Origin: Chryseobacterium formosense
Lineage (GTDB): Bacteria; Bacteroidota; Bacteroidia; Flavobacteriales; Weeksellaceae
DNA length: 64,000 nucleotides
Reading direction: 5' to 3'
Assembly (NCBI RefSeq): GCF_900116415.1
Contig: NZ_FPAP01000002.1
Location: 496,001 to 560,000, forward strand
This document shows positions 32,987 through 42,313 of this stretch, in pieces. The stretch's first letter is position 1, and each line of letters begins with the position of its first letter. The position numbers were made by a program, and so were the translations under genes. The notes under the pieces were generated by a model. The model was given only the letters and a program-made list of their open reading frames with translations. It did not search any database and was not told the DNA's origin.

Positions 32987-35653
32987 ATGAAATATTTAAG
33001 ATTATCGGGGCTTGAGCCTTTGATTATTACTCCGGAAACAAATTTTATCAATGTTGGTGAAAGAACCAATGTTGCCGGATCCAAAAAGTTTTTAAGATTA
33101 ATTAAAGAAGAGAAATTTTCTGAAGCTTTAGATATCGCAAGAGATCAGGTAGATGGCGGTGCTCAGATTCTTGATGTCAATTTTGACGACGGATTGATCG
33201 ATGGAAAAGCGTCCATGATTAAATTTTTAAATTTAATTGCTTCTGAACCTGATATTTCAAGAATTCCTTTGATGATCGACTCGTCAAAATGGGAGATTTT
33301 AGAGGCAGGATTACAGGTTGCACAGGGTAAATGTGTGGTAAATTCCATCAGCTTAAAAGGTGGTGAAGAAGAGTTTGTCAAACAGGCAAAAGCAGTTAAG
33401 AGATATGGTGCGGCAGTAATCGTCATGGCATTTGATGAGGTCGGACAAGCTGATACCTACGAAAGACGTCTCGAAATTTGTGAAAGAAGTTATAAAATAC
33501 TGACGGAAGTTGTTCGTTTTCCTGCCGAAGATATTATTTTCGATTTAAATATTTTCCCGGTTGCAACGGGGATGGATGAACACCGCAGAAACGCAATCGA
33601 TTTCATTGAGGCAACGAGATGGGTTCGCCAGAATCTTCCTTATGCTTCTGTGAGTGGGGGAGTTTCTAATGTTTCTTTCTCGTTCCGAGGAAATGATACG
33701 GTGAGAGAAGCGATGCACTCGGTTTTCTTATATCACGCTATTCAGGCGGGGATGAATATGGGAATTGTGAATCCCGCATTGCTTGAAGTTTATGATGAAA
33801 TTAATAAAGAACTTTTAGAGCTTGTAGAAGATGTAATTCTCGATAAAAGAGAAGATGCCACAGAGCGTCTTTTAGATTATTCGGAACGAAATAAATCGGT
33901 TAAAAAAGAGAAAGTTGAAGAGCTGGAGTGGCGTAATCATCCTTTACAGGAGAGAATTACGCATTCATTAGTAAAGGGGGTCGATCGTTTTATTGAAGAA
34001 GATGTTGAAGAAGCAAGACTACAGTCTGAGAAACCTCTTCATGTGATCGAAGTTAATCTGATGACCGGAATGGGCGTTGTCGGTGACTTGTTTGGAAGCG
34101 GAAAAATGTTCCTTCCACAAGTGGTAAAGTCAGCTCGTGTGATGAAAAAAGCGGTGGCTTATCTACAACCATTTATCGAAGCTGAAAAAGATCAGACGCA
34201 GAAAGCCAACGGAAAAATTTTAATGGCAACCGTAAAAGGAGACGTTCATGATATTGGAAAAAATATTGTGAGCGTAGTTTTGGGTTGTAACAATTACGAA
34301 ATTGTCGATTTGGGAGTGATGGTTCCTGCCGAAAAAATTATTCAGGCAGCGATTGATCATCAGGTTGATGTTATCGGTTTGAGCGGATTGATTACACCTA
34401 GTTTGGACGAAATGGTCTACATCGCTTCAGAATTGGAAAGACAAAATTTGGATTTTCCTTTGTTAATCGGTGGTGCAACAACTTCAAAAGCGCATACCGC
34501 CGTGAAAATCGATTTGAAATATAAAAATGCAGTTGTTCACGTGAATGATGCCTCCAGAGCAGTAAATGTGGTAAGTTCATTGTTGGGTGACAGAAATAAA
34601 GAATATGTTGAAGATTTAAAAAGTGACTATTCAGATTTCAGAGAAAAGTTTCTGAACAGACAGGTTGATAAAGATTATGTTTCGATTGAAGATGCCCGAA
34701 AAGATAAGTTTAAAATCGATTGGGAAAATGAAGAAATTTTCACACCAAATCAATTAGGAATTCAAGTTTTTGAAAATCAGGATTTGAGAGAATTGTTACC
34801 ATTCATCGACTGGTCACCGTTTTTCAGAAGCTGGGATCTTCACGGAAAATACCCAAACATTTTAGAAGATGAAGTCGTCGGAGCTCAGGCGAAAGAATTA
34901 TTCAAAGATGCTCAAGTTATATTAAATCGAATTTTAGACGAAAAATTGCTAACCGCAAAAGCTATTTTCGGAATTTTTAAAGCGAATTCTAATGAAACGG
35001 ATGATATTTTAATCTTCGATGAAAATGATAAACAGAAAGTGAAATTCCTGACATTGAGACAACAGGCTCAACGTTCGAAAGGAAAAGATTATCTGGCTTT
35101 AAGTGATTTTATTGCCCCTCAAAGTTCAGGAAAAACCGATTATATGGGAGCTTTCTGTGTAACAACAGGTTTCGGAACAGATGAATTGGCTGAGGAATAT
35201 GAAAAAGCAAATGACGATTACAATGCCATCATGGTAAAAGCTTTGGCCGACCGTTTTGCAGAAGCTTACGCCGAATTTTTACATAAAAAAGTAAGAACTG
35301 AATATTGGGGGTACGCCAATCAGGAAAATTTAAGCAACGAAGAATTAATTGCCGAAAAATACAAAGGAATCCGTCCTGCTCCGGGATATCCGGCATGTCC
35401 CGATCATTTAGAAAAACATGCGATTTGGGATCTTTTAAAAGTAGAAGAAAATATCGGAGTTTACTTAACTGAAAGTTTAGCCATGTTCCCAACCGCTGCT
35501 GTTTCCGGATATTATTTTGGAAGTCCGCACGCAAAATATTTCGGGCTAGGAAAAATCGCAGAAGACCAATTGAAAGACTATTCAAAAAGAAAAGGAATTT
35601 CATTACAGGAAGCCAGAAAATGGCTGAATCCTAATTTAGCTGACGGAATTTAG
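32987..35653 (+). CDS. Methionine synthase C-terminal part (folate, cobalamin and activation domains)
   Basis: 888 residues from the ATG at 32987 (a TTG at 32984 is next to it). The pterin-binding domain (about 12-280) starts [16 protein letters not shown]. The cobalamin module (about 330-560) has [17 protein letters not shown] with the D-x-H-x-x-G histidine that binds B12. The SAM-binding activation domain (about 590-888) has [12 protein letters not shown] and [22 protein letters not shown]. With the protein at 30796 it forms a complete B12-dependent MetH. A perfect GC-rich hairpin overlaps its stop codon (35651-35653), and metF follows. Confidence 0.93.
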   Translation: MKYLRLSGLEPLIITPETNFINVGERTNVAGSKKFLRLIKEEKFSEALDIARDQVDGGAQILDVNFDDGLIDGKASMIKFLNLIASEPDISRIPLMIDSSKWEILEAGLQVAQGKCVVNSISLKGGEEEFVKQAKAVKRYGAAVIVMAFDEVGQADTYERRLEICERSYKILTEVVRFPAEDIIFDLNIFPVATGMDEHRRNAIDFIEATRWVRQNLPYASVSGGVSNVSFSFRGNDTVREAMHSVFLYHAIQAGMNMGIVNPALLEVYDEINKELLELVEDVILDKREDATERLLDYSERNKSVKKEKVEELEWRNHPLQERITHSLVKGVDRFIEEDVEEARLQSEKPLHVIEVNLMTGMGVVGDLFGSGKMFLPQVVKSARVMKKAVAYLQPFIEAEKDQTQKANGKILMATVKGDVHDIGKNIVSVVLGCNNYEIVDLGVMVPAEKIIQAAIDHQVDVIGLSGLITPSLDEMVYIASELERQNLDFPLLIGGATTSKAHTAVKIDLKYKNAVVHVNDASRAVNVVSSLLGDRNKEYVEDLKSDYSDFREKFLNRQVDKDYVSIEDARKDKFKIDWENEEIFTPNQLGIQVFENQDLRELLPFIDWSPFFRSWDLHGKYPNILEDEVVGAQAKELFKDAQVILNRILDEKLLTAKAIFGIFKANSNETDDILIFDENDKQKVKFLTLRQQAQRSKGKDYLALSDFIAPQSSGKTDYMGAFCVTTGFGTDELAEEYEKANDDYNAIMVKALADRFAEAYAEFLHKKVRTEYWGYANQENLSNEELIAEKYKGIRPAPGYPACPDHLEKHAIWDLLKVEENIGVYLTESLAMFPTAAVSGYYFGSPHAKYFGLGKIAEDQLKDYSKRKGISLQEARKWLNPNLADGI

Positions 35654-35696
35654 TTTGAGATTCGGCGGCGGCTTTGCCGCCGCCGAATCTCAAACT
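35652..35696. repeat. GC-rich hairpin with TTT loop, family member 1
   Basis: Two perfect 21-nt arms (35652-35672, 35676-35696) around TTT; core TTCGGCGGCGGC. The MetH stop codon (35651-35653) overlaps the left arm. In an AT-rich genome this GC content stands out. Similar hairpins are at 36834-36876 and 47298-47340. Confidence 0.85.
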
Positions 35697-35811
35697 TCAA
35701 AATAAATATTAAAAACAAATTATCAAATAGAGCTCGTGATTGAAAGTTTATTGGTTGATTTTTTTTCATCAAAACCAACTAACAACGCTCAACAAGCAAC
35801 AAAAATATAAA

Positions 35812-36771
35812 ATGAAGATTACAGATCACATAAAAAATGCAAACGGAAAAACTTTGTTTTCCCTCGAAGTTGTTCCGCCACAAAAAGGAATTGGGATTGA
35901 AGATTTATATAAGAACATAGACCCTTTGATGGAATTTAAACCGCCATTCATTGATGTGACGACTTCCAGGGAAGAATATATTTACATTGATAAAGGAAAT
36001 GGCTTGATGGAACGTCGCATTACGAGAATGCGTCCCGGGACATTGGGGATTTGTGCGGCAATTCAACATAAATATAATGTAGATACTGTTCCGCATTTGC
36101 TTTGCGGAGGGTTTACAAAAGAAGAAACAGAATATCTTTTGGTGGATTGTATGTATCTTGGAATTGATAATATCATGGCTTTGAGAGGTGATGCGATGAA
36201 GGGGCATCAGTATTTCGAACCTACTCAGGGAGGTCATGCGAGTGCAATGGATCTGGTACATCAAATTAATGATTTAGGACGCGGGAAATATCTTCATAAT
36301 CAGGATGAAGAATGTGAAGAACATAATAAATTCTGTATTGGAGTTGCTGGTTATCCCGAAAAACACATGGAAGCTCCTTCAATGAATTATGATCTAAAAT
36401 GGTTGAAGCAAAAAGTAGATGCAGGTGCAGATTATATCGTAACGCAGATGTTTTTTGATAATAAAAAATTCATTGAGTTTGTAACTAAGGCTAGAGAAAT
36501 GGGAATTACCGTTCCAATTATTCCTGGAATTAAGCCGATTGCGACAAAAAAACATTTAAAAATTTTACCTCAAATTTTCAAAATTGATTTACCGGAAGAT
36601 TTAATTAATGAAGTCGAGAAAGCAAAAAATAATGAAGCTGTAAAACAAATCGGAATCGAATGGGCCATCAATCAATGCAGAGAATTGCTGGATTTCGGAG
36701 TCCCTGTTTTACATTTTTACTCGATGGGTAAAAGTGATAATATTAAGAAGGTAGCGGGAGAGTTGTTCTAA
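35812..36771 (+). CDS. metF: Methylenetetrahydrofolate reductase
   Basis: 319 residues from the ATG at 35812; an upstream start at 35740 would add 24 residues rich in N and Q not seen in the family. It reduces methylene-THF to methyl-THF with FAD for methionine synthase. Motifs include FSLEVVPPQKG, DVTTSREEYIYI and GAD/YIVTQMFFDN (substrate region near 207-216), with conserved FSxEffPP-type start. The protein is an (beta/alpha)8 barrel, cytoplasmic. It is the last gene of the met cluster. The leader carries a degenerate AACAAC/ACTAACA-like repeat at 35776-35802. Confidence 0.94.
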   Translation: MKITDHIKNANGKTLFSLEVVPPQKGIGIEDLYKNIDPLMEFKPPFIDVTTSREEYIYIDKGNGLMERRITRMRPGTLGICAAIQHKYNVDTVPHLLCGGFTKEETEYLLVDCMYLGIDNIMALRGDAMKGHQYFEPTQGGHASAMDLVHQINDLGRGKYLHNQDEECEEHNKFCIGVAGYPEKHMEAPSMNYDLKWLKQKVDAGADYIVTQMFFDNKKFIEFVTKAREMGITVPIIPGIKPIATKKHLKILPQIFKIDLPEDLINEVEKAKNNEAVKQIGIEWAINQCRELLDFGVPVLHFYSMGKSDNIKKVAGELF

Positions 36772-36796
36772 TTAAGTAAAAATTATATTTGATTTG

Positions 36797-36824
36797 AAGC
36801 TTTGTCGAAAGACAAGGCTTTTTT
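36797..36824 (+). terminator. Terminator after metF
   Basis: Ten-bp stem AAGCTTTGTC / GACAAGGCTT (one G-U pair) with a GAAA tetraloop, followed by a T run. Confidence 0.8.
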
Positions 36825-36833
36825 ATTAGATAT

Positions 36834-36876
36834 TTTAAAGTTTCGGAGGCGGCTTTGCCGCCTCCGAAACTTTAAA
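36834..36876. repeat. GC-rich hairpin with TTT loop, family member 2
   Basis: Two perfect 20-nt arms (36834-36853, 36857-36876) around TTT; core TTCGGAGGCGGC. It abuts the stop codon of the convergent GNAT-like gene at 36877 and could terminate that transcript. Confidence 0.85.
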
Positions 36877-38028
36877 TCATAACATCGGGTGCCTCTCAAA
36901 CTCCTTATTCCTGTCAAAAAAATAACGATAAGTCGCCAATTTCCTCGTCACCGTTGTATCAAGATTTTCAGCAATTTTAATCATCTTCGGATTAAAATCA
37001 CCGATCCACTGCATTTCTGTGACTTTAAAATCGGTGTGTTTTCTTAAATGTTGAGTGCCCTCCCAGATCATATATCCTTCCAGACCCTTTTTTTGCCATT
37101 CAGGAACAACTCCGAAAACGAGTCCGATCATTTTTTCGTTTTTCTTAAACCTTTTAATCCAAATAAATTTTAGCTTTTCCCAGATTCCAAATTTTCCGTT
37201 TAAATATTTAAACCATTGATTGGTATCAGGAAGATTCATCCACATGGCAACAGGTTTTTCATTTTCGTATACAAACCATGAAATATGCTCATTAATGATA
37301 GGCTTCATCATTTTAAACATTTTCAGAACCTTAGCTTCTTCCATACATTTTCCTTCTCCGTGAGAAGCCCAGGCTTTATTATAAATTTCAGTAAAATCTT
37401 TAGCAAATTTCTCCAGTTTATCCTTAGTCATTGGTTTTGCGGAGATTTCAGGATTCTTGCTGTGTTTCGCATGCATCACAGTGAAAACTCTGGAAACCTC
37501 TGCAAAAATCGGTCGCGAAAAACAAAGCTGTTCAAAATAAACTTTAAAACCGTAGTTTTCAAAAAGATCTTTGTAATACGGAAAATTGTAATTCATTCCA
37601 TATAATGGTTCGATAAAACCTTCAATTACAAGACCCCAAAATTTATCCCGTTCTCCAAAGTTGATCGGGCCATCCATCGCTTCTATTCCTTTTTCCTGAA
37701 GCCAGTTTTTACAATAATCAAAAATGAAATTGGCAGTTTCTTGGTCATTAATACAATCAAAAAATCCTATTCCGCCGGTTGGTTGGCTTTGTTCGTATAA
37801 ATTATTGATGAAAACAGCTACTTTTCCAACTGTTTTAGAATCATTTTTAAATAGAAACCTTGCACATTTGCCATCTTTATAAAATTTGTTTTTTTCAGGG
37901 TTGAAAATATTTTCGATGTCTTTGTCTAAAGGCCTGATGTAGTTTTTGTCGTACTGATAAAGTCTTGCCGGAAAATCGAGGAATTCCTTTTTTTGATGGG
38001 TATCTAAAACTTCTTCAACAGTAATCAT
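36877..38028 (-). CDS. GNAT-superfamily protein with two acyltransferase-like halves
   Basis: 383 residues, cytoplasmic. The N-terminal half (about 1-185) has FPARLYQYDKNYIRP and GGIGFFDCINDQETANFIFDYCKNWLQEKGIEAMDGPINFGERDKFWG split into normal GNAT strands. The C-terminal half (about 195-383) has AMWMNLPDTN and the acetyl-CoA-like loop GVVPEWQKKGLEGYMI, then EMQWIGDFNPKMIKIAENL. The final part resembles YghO-type proteins, which carry a C-terminal GNAT domain. The biological substrate is unknown. Divergent from folE with a 102-bp gap. Not part of the met operon; the GC-rich hairpin just after the stop probably ends the transcript. Confidence 0.7.
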   Translation of the reverse strand: MITVEEVLDTHQKKEFLDFPARLYQYDKNYIRPLDKDIENIFNPEKNKFYKDGKCARFLFKNDSKTVGKVAVFINNLYEQSQPTGGIGFFDCINDQETANFIFDYCKNWLQEKGIEAMDGPINFGERDKFWGLVIEGFIEPLYGMNYNFPYYKDLFENYGFKVYFEQLCFSRPIFAEVSRVFTVMHAKHSKNPEISAKPMTKDKLEKFAKDFTEIYNKAWASHGEGKCMEEAKVLKMFKMMKPIINEHISWFVYENEKPVAMWMNLPDTNQWFKYLNGKFGIWEKLKFIWIKRFKKNEKMIGLVFGVVPEWQKKGLEGYMIWEGTQHLRKHTDFKVTEMQWIGDFNPKMIKIAENLDTTVTRKLATYRYFFDRNKEFERHPML

Positions 38029-38077
38029 AGCTTCTTTACTCAGTATAAAACCGAAAGGTAATATTTTTAATTATAAA

Positions 38078-38112
38078 TTGAAATACATGAAAAGATTTTA
38101 TCCGTATTTTTG
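38078..38112 (+). promoter_or_regulatory. Possible promoter of folE
   Basis: TTG (38078-38080) is 24 nt upstream of TATTTTTG (38105-38112), an exact TAnnTTTG box. The spacing is slightly long. The ATG of folE is at 38131. Confidence 0.4.
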
Positions 38113-38130
38113 TTGCAAAATAAATAAAAA

Positions 38131-38799
38131 ATGGTTGATTTTACCGATAACGACGATGATATTTTCACAGGAAAAGAACATACGCCTATACGAGATGATG
38201 CTTTTGAAAAATCACCAGAAGAAAAAATAGAAAAAATTACCGGACTTTTTGCAGAAATTATGGAAACGCTTGGTCTTGATATGACCGATGATTCTCTTAA
38301 AGATTCTCCAAAAAGAGTCGCAAAAATGTATGTTAATGAGATCTTTGGCGGACTTCTTCCTGAAAATAAACCGGGAATTTCTACCTTTTCAAATAAATAT
38401 AAATACCGCCAGATGTTGGTAGAAAAGGATATCACAGTATATTCATTCTGCGAACACCATTTTTTGCCGATCATTGGAAGAGCGCATGTTGCATACATTT
38501 CAAACGGTGAAGTGATCGGATTATCAAAAATCAATAGAATCGTCGATTATTATGCGAAGCGACCACAGGTTCAGGAAAGACTGACGATGCAAATTGTTAA
38601 TGCGCTAAAAGAAGCTCTAGGAACAAAAGATGTTGCCTGTATCATCGATGCAAAGCACCTTTGCGTAAATTGCAGAGGAATAAAAGACACTGCAAGTTCA
38701 ACAATTACGGCTGAATTGAGTGGTATTTTCAGAACCAATCCGATTACGAGACAGGAATTCCTTCATTATGTGGGAAGCCATGCGAAATTGGATTATTAA
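38131..38799 (+). CDS. folE: GTP cyclohydrolase I
   Basis: 222 residues, homodecameric enzyme making 7,8-dihydroneopterin triphosphate for folate. Zinc ligands are in FCEHHFLPIIGRAHVAYI near residue 110 (C and H) and HLCVNCRGIKDTAS near residue 180. GLSKINRIVDYYAKRPQVQERLT is a conserved catalytic stretch. The N-terminal 50 residues are acidic and poorly conserved. It starts an operon-like run with the DinB gene (17-nt gap), followed by cysS after 112 nt. Confidence 0.95.
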   Translation: MVDFTDNDDDIFTGKEHTPIRDDAFEKSPEEKIEKITGLFAEIMETLGLDMTDDSLKDSPKRVAKMYVNEIFGGLLPENKPGISTFSNKYKYRQMLVEKDITVYSFCEHHFLPIIGRAHVAYISNGEVIGLSKINRIVDYYAKRPQVQERLTMQIVNALKEALGTKDVACIIDAKHLCVNCRGIKDTASSTITAELSGIFRTNPITRQEFLHYVGSHAKLDY

Positions 38800-38815
38800 T
38801 TAAGAGAATATAAGT

Positions 38816-39247
38816 ATGGATTATCAGATTCTCAAGAATATTGTGAACGAAGAACTTCAAAGGTTTGAAAATATTTCGGAAGAAGAATGGTCAGCAAAAA
38901 TTTTGCCTGAAAAATGGTCGAAAAAAGAAATTTTAGGTCATCTTTGTGATAGTGCTTTATCAAATATCAGAAGATTTGTAATCACTCAATATAAAGAAAA
39001 CGAGAATATTGTTTATGATCAGAATTTTTGGGTGAAAGCTCAGAATTATCAGAATACTCCGACTTCAGATATTATTAGTTTATGGAAATTTTTGAATTTT
39101 CAGATAGTAAATACTGTTGAAAATATTCCTGACGAAGCTCTCCAAAGAACTTGTGATATGACAAAAACGGAATCTCAGATTTTCACTTTAAAATTTATTA
39201 TTAATGATTATATTGGTCATTTACAACATCATTTAAAAGCTATTTAG
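38816..39247 (+). CDS. DinB/YfiT-like four-helix metalloprotein
   Basis: 143 residues. The likely metal-binding histidines are in KWSKKEILGHLCDSALSN (near residue 43) and YIGHLQHHLKAI at the C-terminus (near 133-138), the classic three-histidine pattern of the DinB superfamily. Some members are thiol-S-transferases that use bacillithiol or mycothiol. A bacillithiol gene (bshA) is present at 54.5 kb, so a bacillithiol-dependent role is possible but not shown. It lies 16 nt after folE on the same strand. Confidence 0.82.
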   Translation: MDYQILKNIVNEELQRFENISEEEWSAKILPEKWSKKEILGHLCDSALSNIRRFVITQYKENENIVYDQNFWVKAQNYQNTPTSDIISLWKFLNFQIVNTVENIPDEALQRTCDMTKTESQIFTLKFIINDYIGHLQHHLKAI

Positions 39248-39359
39248 TAATGATAAAATTTAAAAAAGTTTCAGATAAGATTTTTGTAGCCACAATTATT
39301 TGTTGTTAAAAACCTTTATAAAAATTTTGAATCTTAAATCTTAAACTTTGAATTAAATT

Positions 39360-40826
39360 ATGCAATTAAAAATATACAACTCGCTTGCGGGAGAAAAAGA
39401 AATATTCAAACCCATTTTAGAAGGAAACGTAGGAATGTACGTTTGTGGACCAACGGTTTACAGCAATGTGCATTTGGGAAATGTGCGAACTTTCCTTTCT
39501 TTCGATTTTATCTATAGAAGTTTGATGCATTTGGGTTATAAAGTTCGTTATGTAAGAAATATCACCGATGCAGGCCATCTTACAGACGATGGAGATGTGA
39601 ATAACGATCGTTTCGTAAAACAAACCCGTTTGGAAAAACTTGAACCAATGGAAATCGTACAAAAATATACCGTCGATTTTCATAAAGTTCTGGATATGTT
39701 TAATTTATTGCCTCCGAATATCGAACCGACTGCAACAGGGCATATCGTTGAACAAATTGAATTGACTCAAAAATTAATCGAAAAAGGATTCGCTTACGAA
39801 AGCAATGGTTCTGTATATTTCGATGTTTTGGAATATAACGCAAGAGGTCTTAATTATGGTGAATTATCAAAAAGAAATATAGAAGAACTTTTCGCAAATA
39901 CCCGTGATTTAGACGGACAAGGCGAAAAGAAAAATCCACAGGATTTTGCATTGTGGAAAAAAGCTTCTCCGGCACATATTATGAGATGGAATTCGCCTTG
40001 GGGAGAAGGTTTTCCGGGATGGCATCTAGAATGTACTGCGATGAGTACAAAATATCTTGGAGAAACTTTTGATATTCACGGAGGTGGAATGGATTTGAAA
40101 TTCCCACACCACGAATGTGAAATTGCACAAGGGAAAGCTTGCAATGATACCGCTCCGGTAAATTACTGGATGCATGCCAATATGTTGACAATGAATTCCC
40201 AGCGTATGAGTAAGTCAACAGGAAATTATATTTTGCCGATGCAGTTGGTTTCAGGTGAAAATGATTTTTTCGAAAAATCATTTCATCCTGCGATCGTTCG
40301 TTTTTGTTTTTTACAGGCGCATTACAGAAGTGTTTTAGATATTTCAAATGAAGCAATGTTGGCAAGTGAAAAAGGTTTCAGCAGATTGATGGAAGCCTTG
40401 AAAATTGTTTCGAATTATGAATTTCGGCTTTCGGATTTGTCATCATTCGATTTGAAAGGTTGGAAACAGAAATGCTATGACGCATTGACGGACGATTTCA
40501 ATTCTCCGATTCTGATTTCGCATCTTTTTGAAGCTGTCAGTTTCATATTTAAATTAAAAGAAAATAAAGAAACGATTTCAGCTCAAGATCTGGAAGATTT
40601 AAAATCTACCTTAAATGCTTTTGTTTTTGATGTTTTAGGTTTACAGAATATGGAAGAGAATAACAATCAAAAATTAGATCAAACTTTGCAGGTTTTAATT
40701 GAACTGAGAAATCAGGCTAGAAAATCGAAAAACTTTGAACTTTCAGATCAGATCAGAGATAAGCTTTTAGCAGAAGGAATTGAATTAAAAGACGGAAGAG
40801 ACGGAACTTCTTACGTTTTGAATTAG
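39360..40826 (+). CDS. cysS: Cysteine--tRNA ligase
   Basis: 488 residues, a class I aminoacyl-tRNA synthetase. The HIGH-like motif is [10 protein letters not shown] near residue 40, preceded by CGPTVY. The KMSKS-like motif is RMSKSTGN near residue 282. The zinc-binding residues include C29 (in VCGPT), the C in HLECTAM and the H-x-x-x-E in [21 protein letters not shown] is characteristic of CysRS. The C-terminal helical DALR-like domain is complete. It lies 112 nt after the DinB gene and ends at a terminator. Confidence 0.97.
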   Translation: MQLKIYNSLAGEKEIFKPILEGNVGMYVCGPTVYSNVHLGNVRTFLSFDFIYRSLMHLGYKVRYVRNITDAGHLTDDGDVNNDRFVKQTRLEKLEPMEIVQKYTVDFHKVLDMFNLLPPNIEPTATGHIVEQIELTQKLIEKGFAYESNGSVYFDVLEYNARGLNYGELSKRNIEELFANTRDLDGQGEKKNPQDFALWKKASPAHIMRWNSPWGEGFPGWHLECTAMSTKYLGETFDIHGGGMDLKFPHHECEIAQGKACNDTAPVNYWMHANMLTMNSQRMSKSTGNYILPMQLVSGENDFFEKSFHPAIVRFCFLQAHYRSVLDISNEAMLASEKGFSRLMEALKIVSNYEFRLSDLSSFDLKGWKQKCYDALTDDFNSPILISHLFEAVSFIFKLKENKETISAQDLEDLKSTLNAFVFDVLGLQNMEENNNQKLDQTLQVLIELRNQARKSKNFELSDQIRDKLLAEGIELKDGRDGTSYVLN

Positions 40827-40848
40827 AACGTAAAAATATTTACTTTAG

Positions 40849-40875
40849 ACTCTCACATTTTGTGGGAGTTTTTTT
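40849..40875 (+). terminator. Terminator after cysS
   Basis: Nine-bp stem ACTCTCACA / TGTGGGAGT (one G-U pair) with a TTT loop and a run of six T residues. Confidence 0.85.
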
Positions 40876-41023
40876 ATGCATAAATTGTCATTTCGACGAA
40901 GGAGAAATCCATTTTCAATCTTTAACTTAAATATTAATCTCAACCTAAAAAAAATTATAATCCAATCCGAAAATTATGTAACTTAGTCATACTAAAATGA
41001 TTAAAAATTAAAACTTACCTATT

Positions 41024-42187
41024 ATGAAAAAACATTTATTCCCTATTGTCTTATTATTACTTGGAAACACAATCAGCGCACAGCAGGATTTTTTTGCACT
41101 AACAGGAAAAAACTCTCCCGGAATTGAATTCAGTGATTTTCGTGCAATGAATTCAGACGGAACATCCGGAGAAAGTATTTTTGGTGTTTCTTCAGAAGCA
41201 AAAGTGATTTCACAGGCGAGAAAATCGGCAATTACAGAGGTTAAGAATTCTTATAGTAATTCTCAGGCAACAACTTTAGCGACATTAGCATTTGATGCTT
41301 CAGGAAACAATTTGGTGTATATGCCAATGTTTTCATCCAATATTTATGTTTTAAATCAGAAAACAAAAGAAATTACTTTGGTCGAAAATACAGTTGCGAG
41401 AGTTAGTTCTTGTGACATCAATTCGCATATCACGAGAATGGCAACCGGATATGACGGAAATATTTATGCGATCAACAATGCAGGAACGCAATTTCTTCAG
41501 ATCAGCAAAAAACACGATCAATACACTGTCAGTGATCTTGGAATCATTAAAGATGATGCTTCCAATGGTAAGAATTCGTTTACGGCAATGGAGACGGGTT
41601 TTGGTGGTGATATTATTGCTGATGCAGATAATAATTTCTACGTTTTTTCGGCTTCAGGAAATGTGTTTAAAGTTTCAACTAAAGAACTAAAGGCTAAATT
41701 CGTAGGGAAAATTACAGGTCTTCCTGAAAACTATTCCGTAAACGGGGCAGCTGTAAATTCAAAAGGGAATATTGTTGTGGCAAGCGCAAAAGGTGCTGCT
41801 TTATATGAATTGAATCTCAATAGTTTAGAAGCAAAACAGCTTCCGGGAGAACAAAGTCTTCACATTTATGATTTGGCGAGTAAGTATTTTGCAAATGACA
41901 GAGTTGCAGCAAACAATACTTTTGCGAATATAGATATTTATCCTACAAAAGTTGAGGATCAGACAATAACGGTAAATGTGAATGATAAATCGGTGAAAGG
42001 AAATATTAAAGTGAATATTTTTGATATTTCAGGAAAATCCGTCATGTCTTCCAATCTCTCAGTAAAAGATGGTAATCTTAATCAGCAGATTCAGTTAAGA
42101 AATTTGGTGACCGGGGCGTATTTGGTGAATATTACTGAAGAATCCGGGAAAACATTACTTTCAAAGAAAATCCTCGTAACAAAATAA
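41024..42187 (+). CDS. Secreted T9SS cargo protein, beta-propeller-like
   Basis: 387 residues: signal peptide (MKKHLFPIVLLLLGNTISAQ), a middle part (about 80-290) of repeated strands with NIYVLNQKTKEITLVENT, NIYAINNAGTQFLQI and NFYVFSASGNVFKVS, which suggests a six- or seven-bladed propeller. A C-terminal type A sorting domain (about 305-387) follows, with DIYPTKVEDQTITVNV, FDISGKSV and LVTGAYLVNITEESGKTL. It is exported by type IX secretion. The ligand or enzymatic role of the propeller is not visible. Monocistronic, flanked by terminators. Confidence 0.85.
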   Translation: MKKHLFPIVLLLLGNTISAQQDFFALTGKNSPGIEFSDFRAMNSDGTSGESIFGVSSEAKVISQARKSAITEVKNSYSNSQATTLATLAFDASGNNLVYMPMFSSNIYVLNQKTKEITLVENTVARVSSCDINSHITRMATGYDGNIYAINNAGTQFLQISKKHDQYTVSDLGIIKDDASNGKNSFTAMETGFGGDIIADADNNFYVFSASGNVFKVSTKELKAKFVGKITGLPENYSVNGAAVNSKGNIVVASAKGAALYELNLNSLEAKQLPGEQSLHIYDLASKYFANDRVAANNTFANIDIYPTKVEDQTITVNVNDKSVKGNIKVNIFDISGKSVMSSNLSVKDGNLNQQIQLRNLVTGAYLVNITEESGKTLLSKKILVTK

Positions 42188-42212
42188 CTGACTTTTTTTA
42201 TAATATTTTAAG

Positions 42213-42243
42213 ACCTTTTCTCAGCTTTGAGGAAAGGTTTTTT
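42213..42243 (+). terminator. Terminator after the T9SS propeller gene
   Basis: Eleven-bp stem with one G-U pair (ACCTTTTCTCA / TGAGGAAAGGT) and a GCTT loop, followed by T residues. Confidence 0.8.
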
Positions 42244-42313
42244 AATGAATATTTGATATTACAACAACTTGTTTTTCAATTTTTAAACGTATTTTTAAGA
42301 AAAATATGCATAG

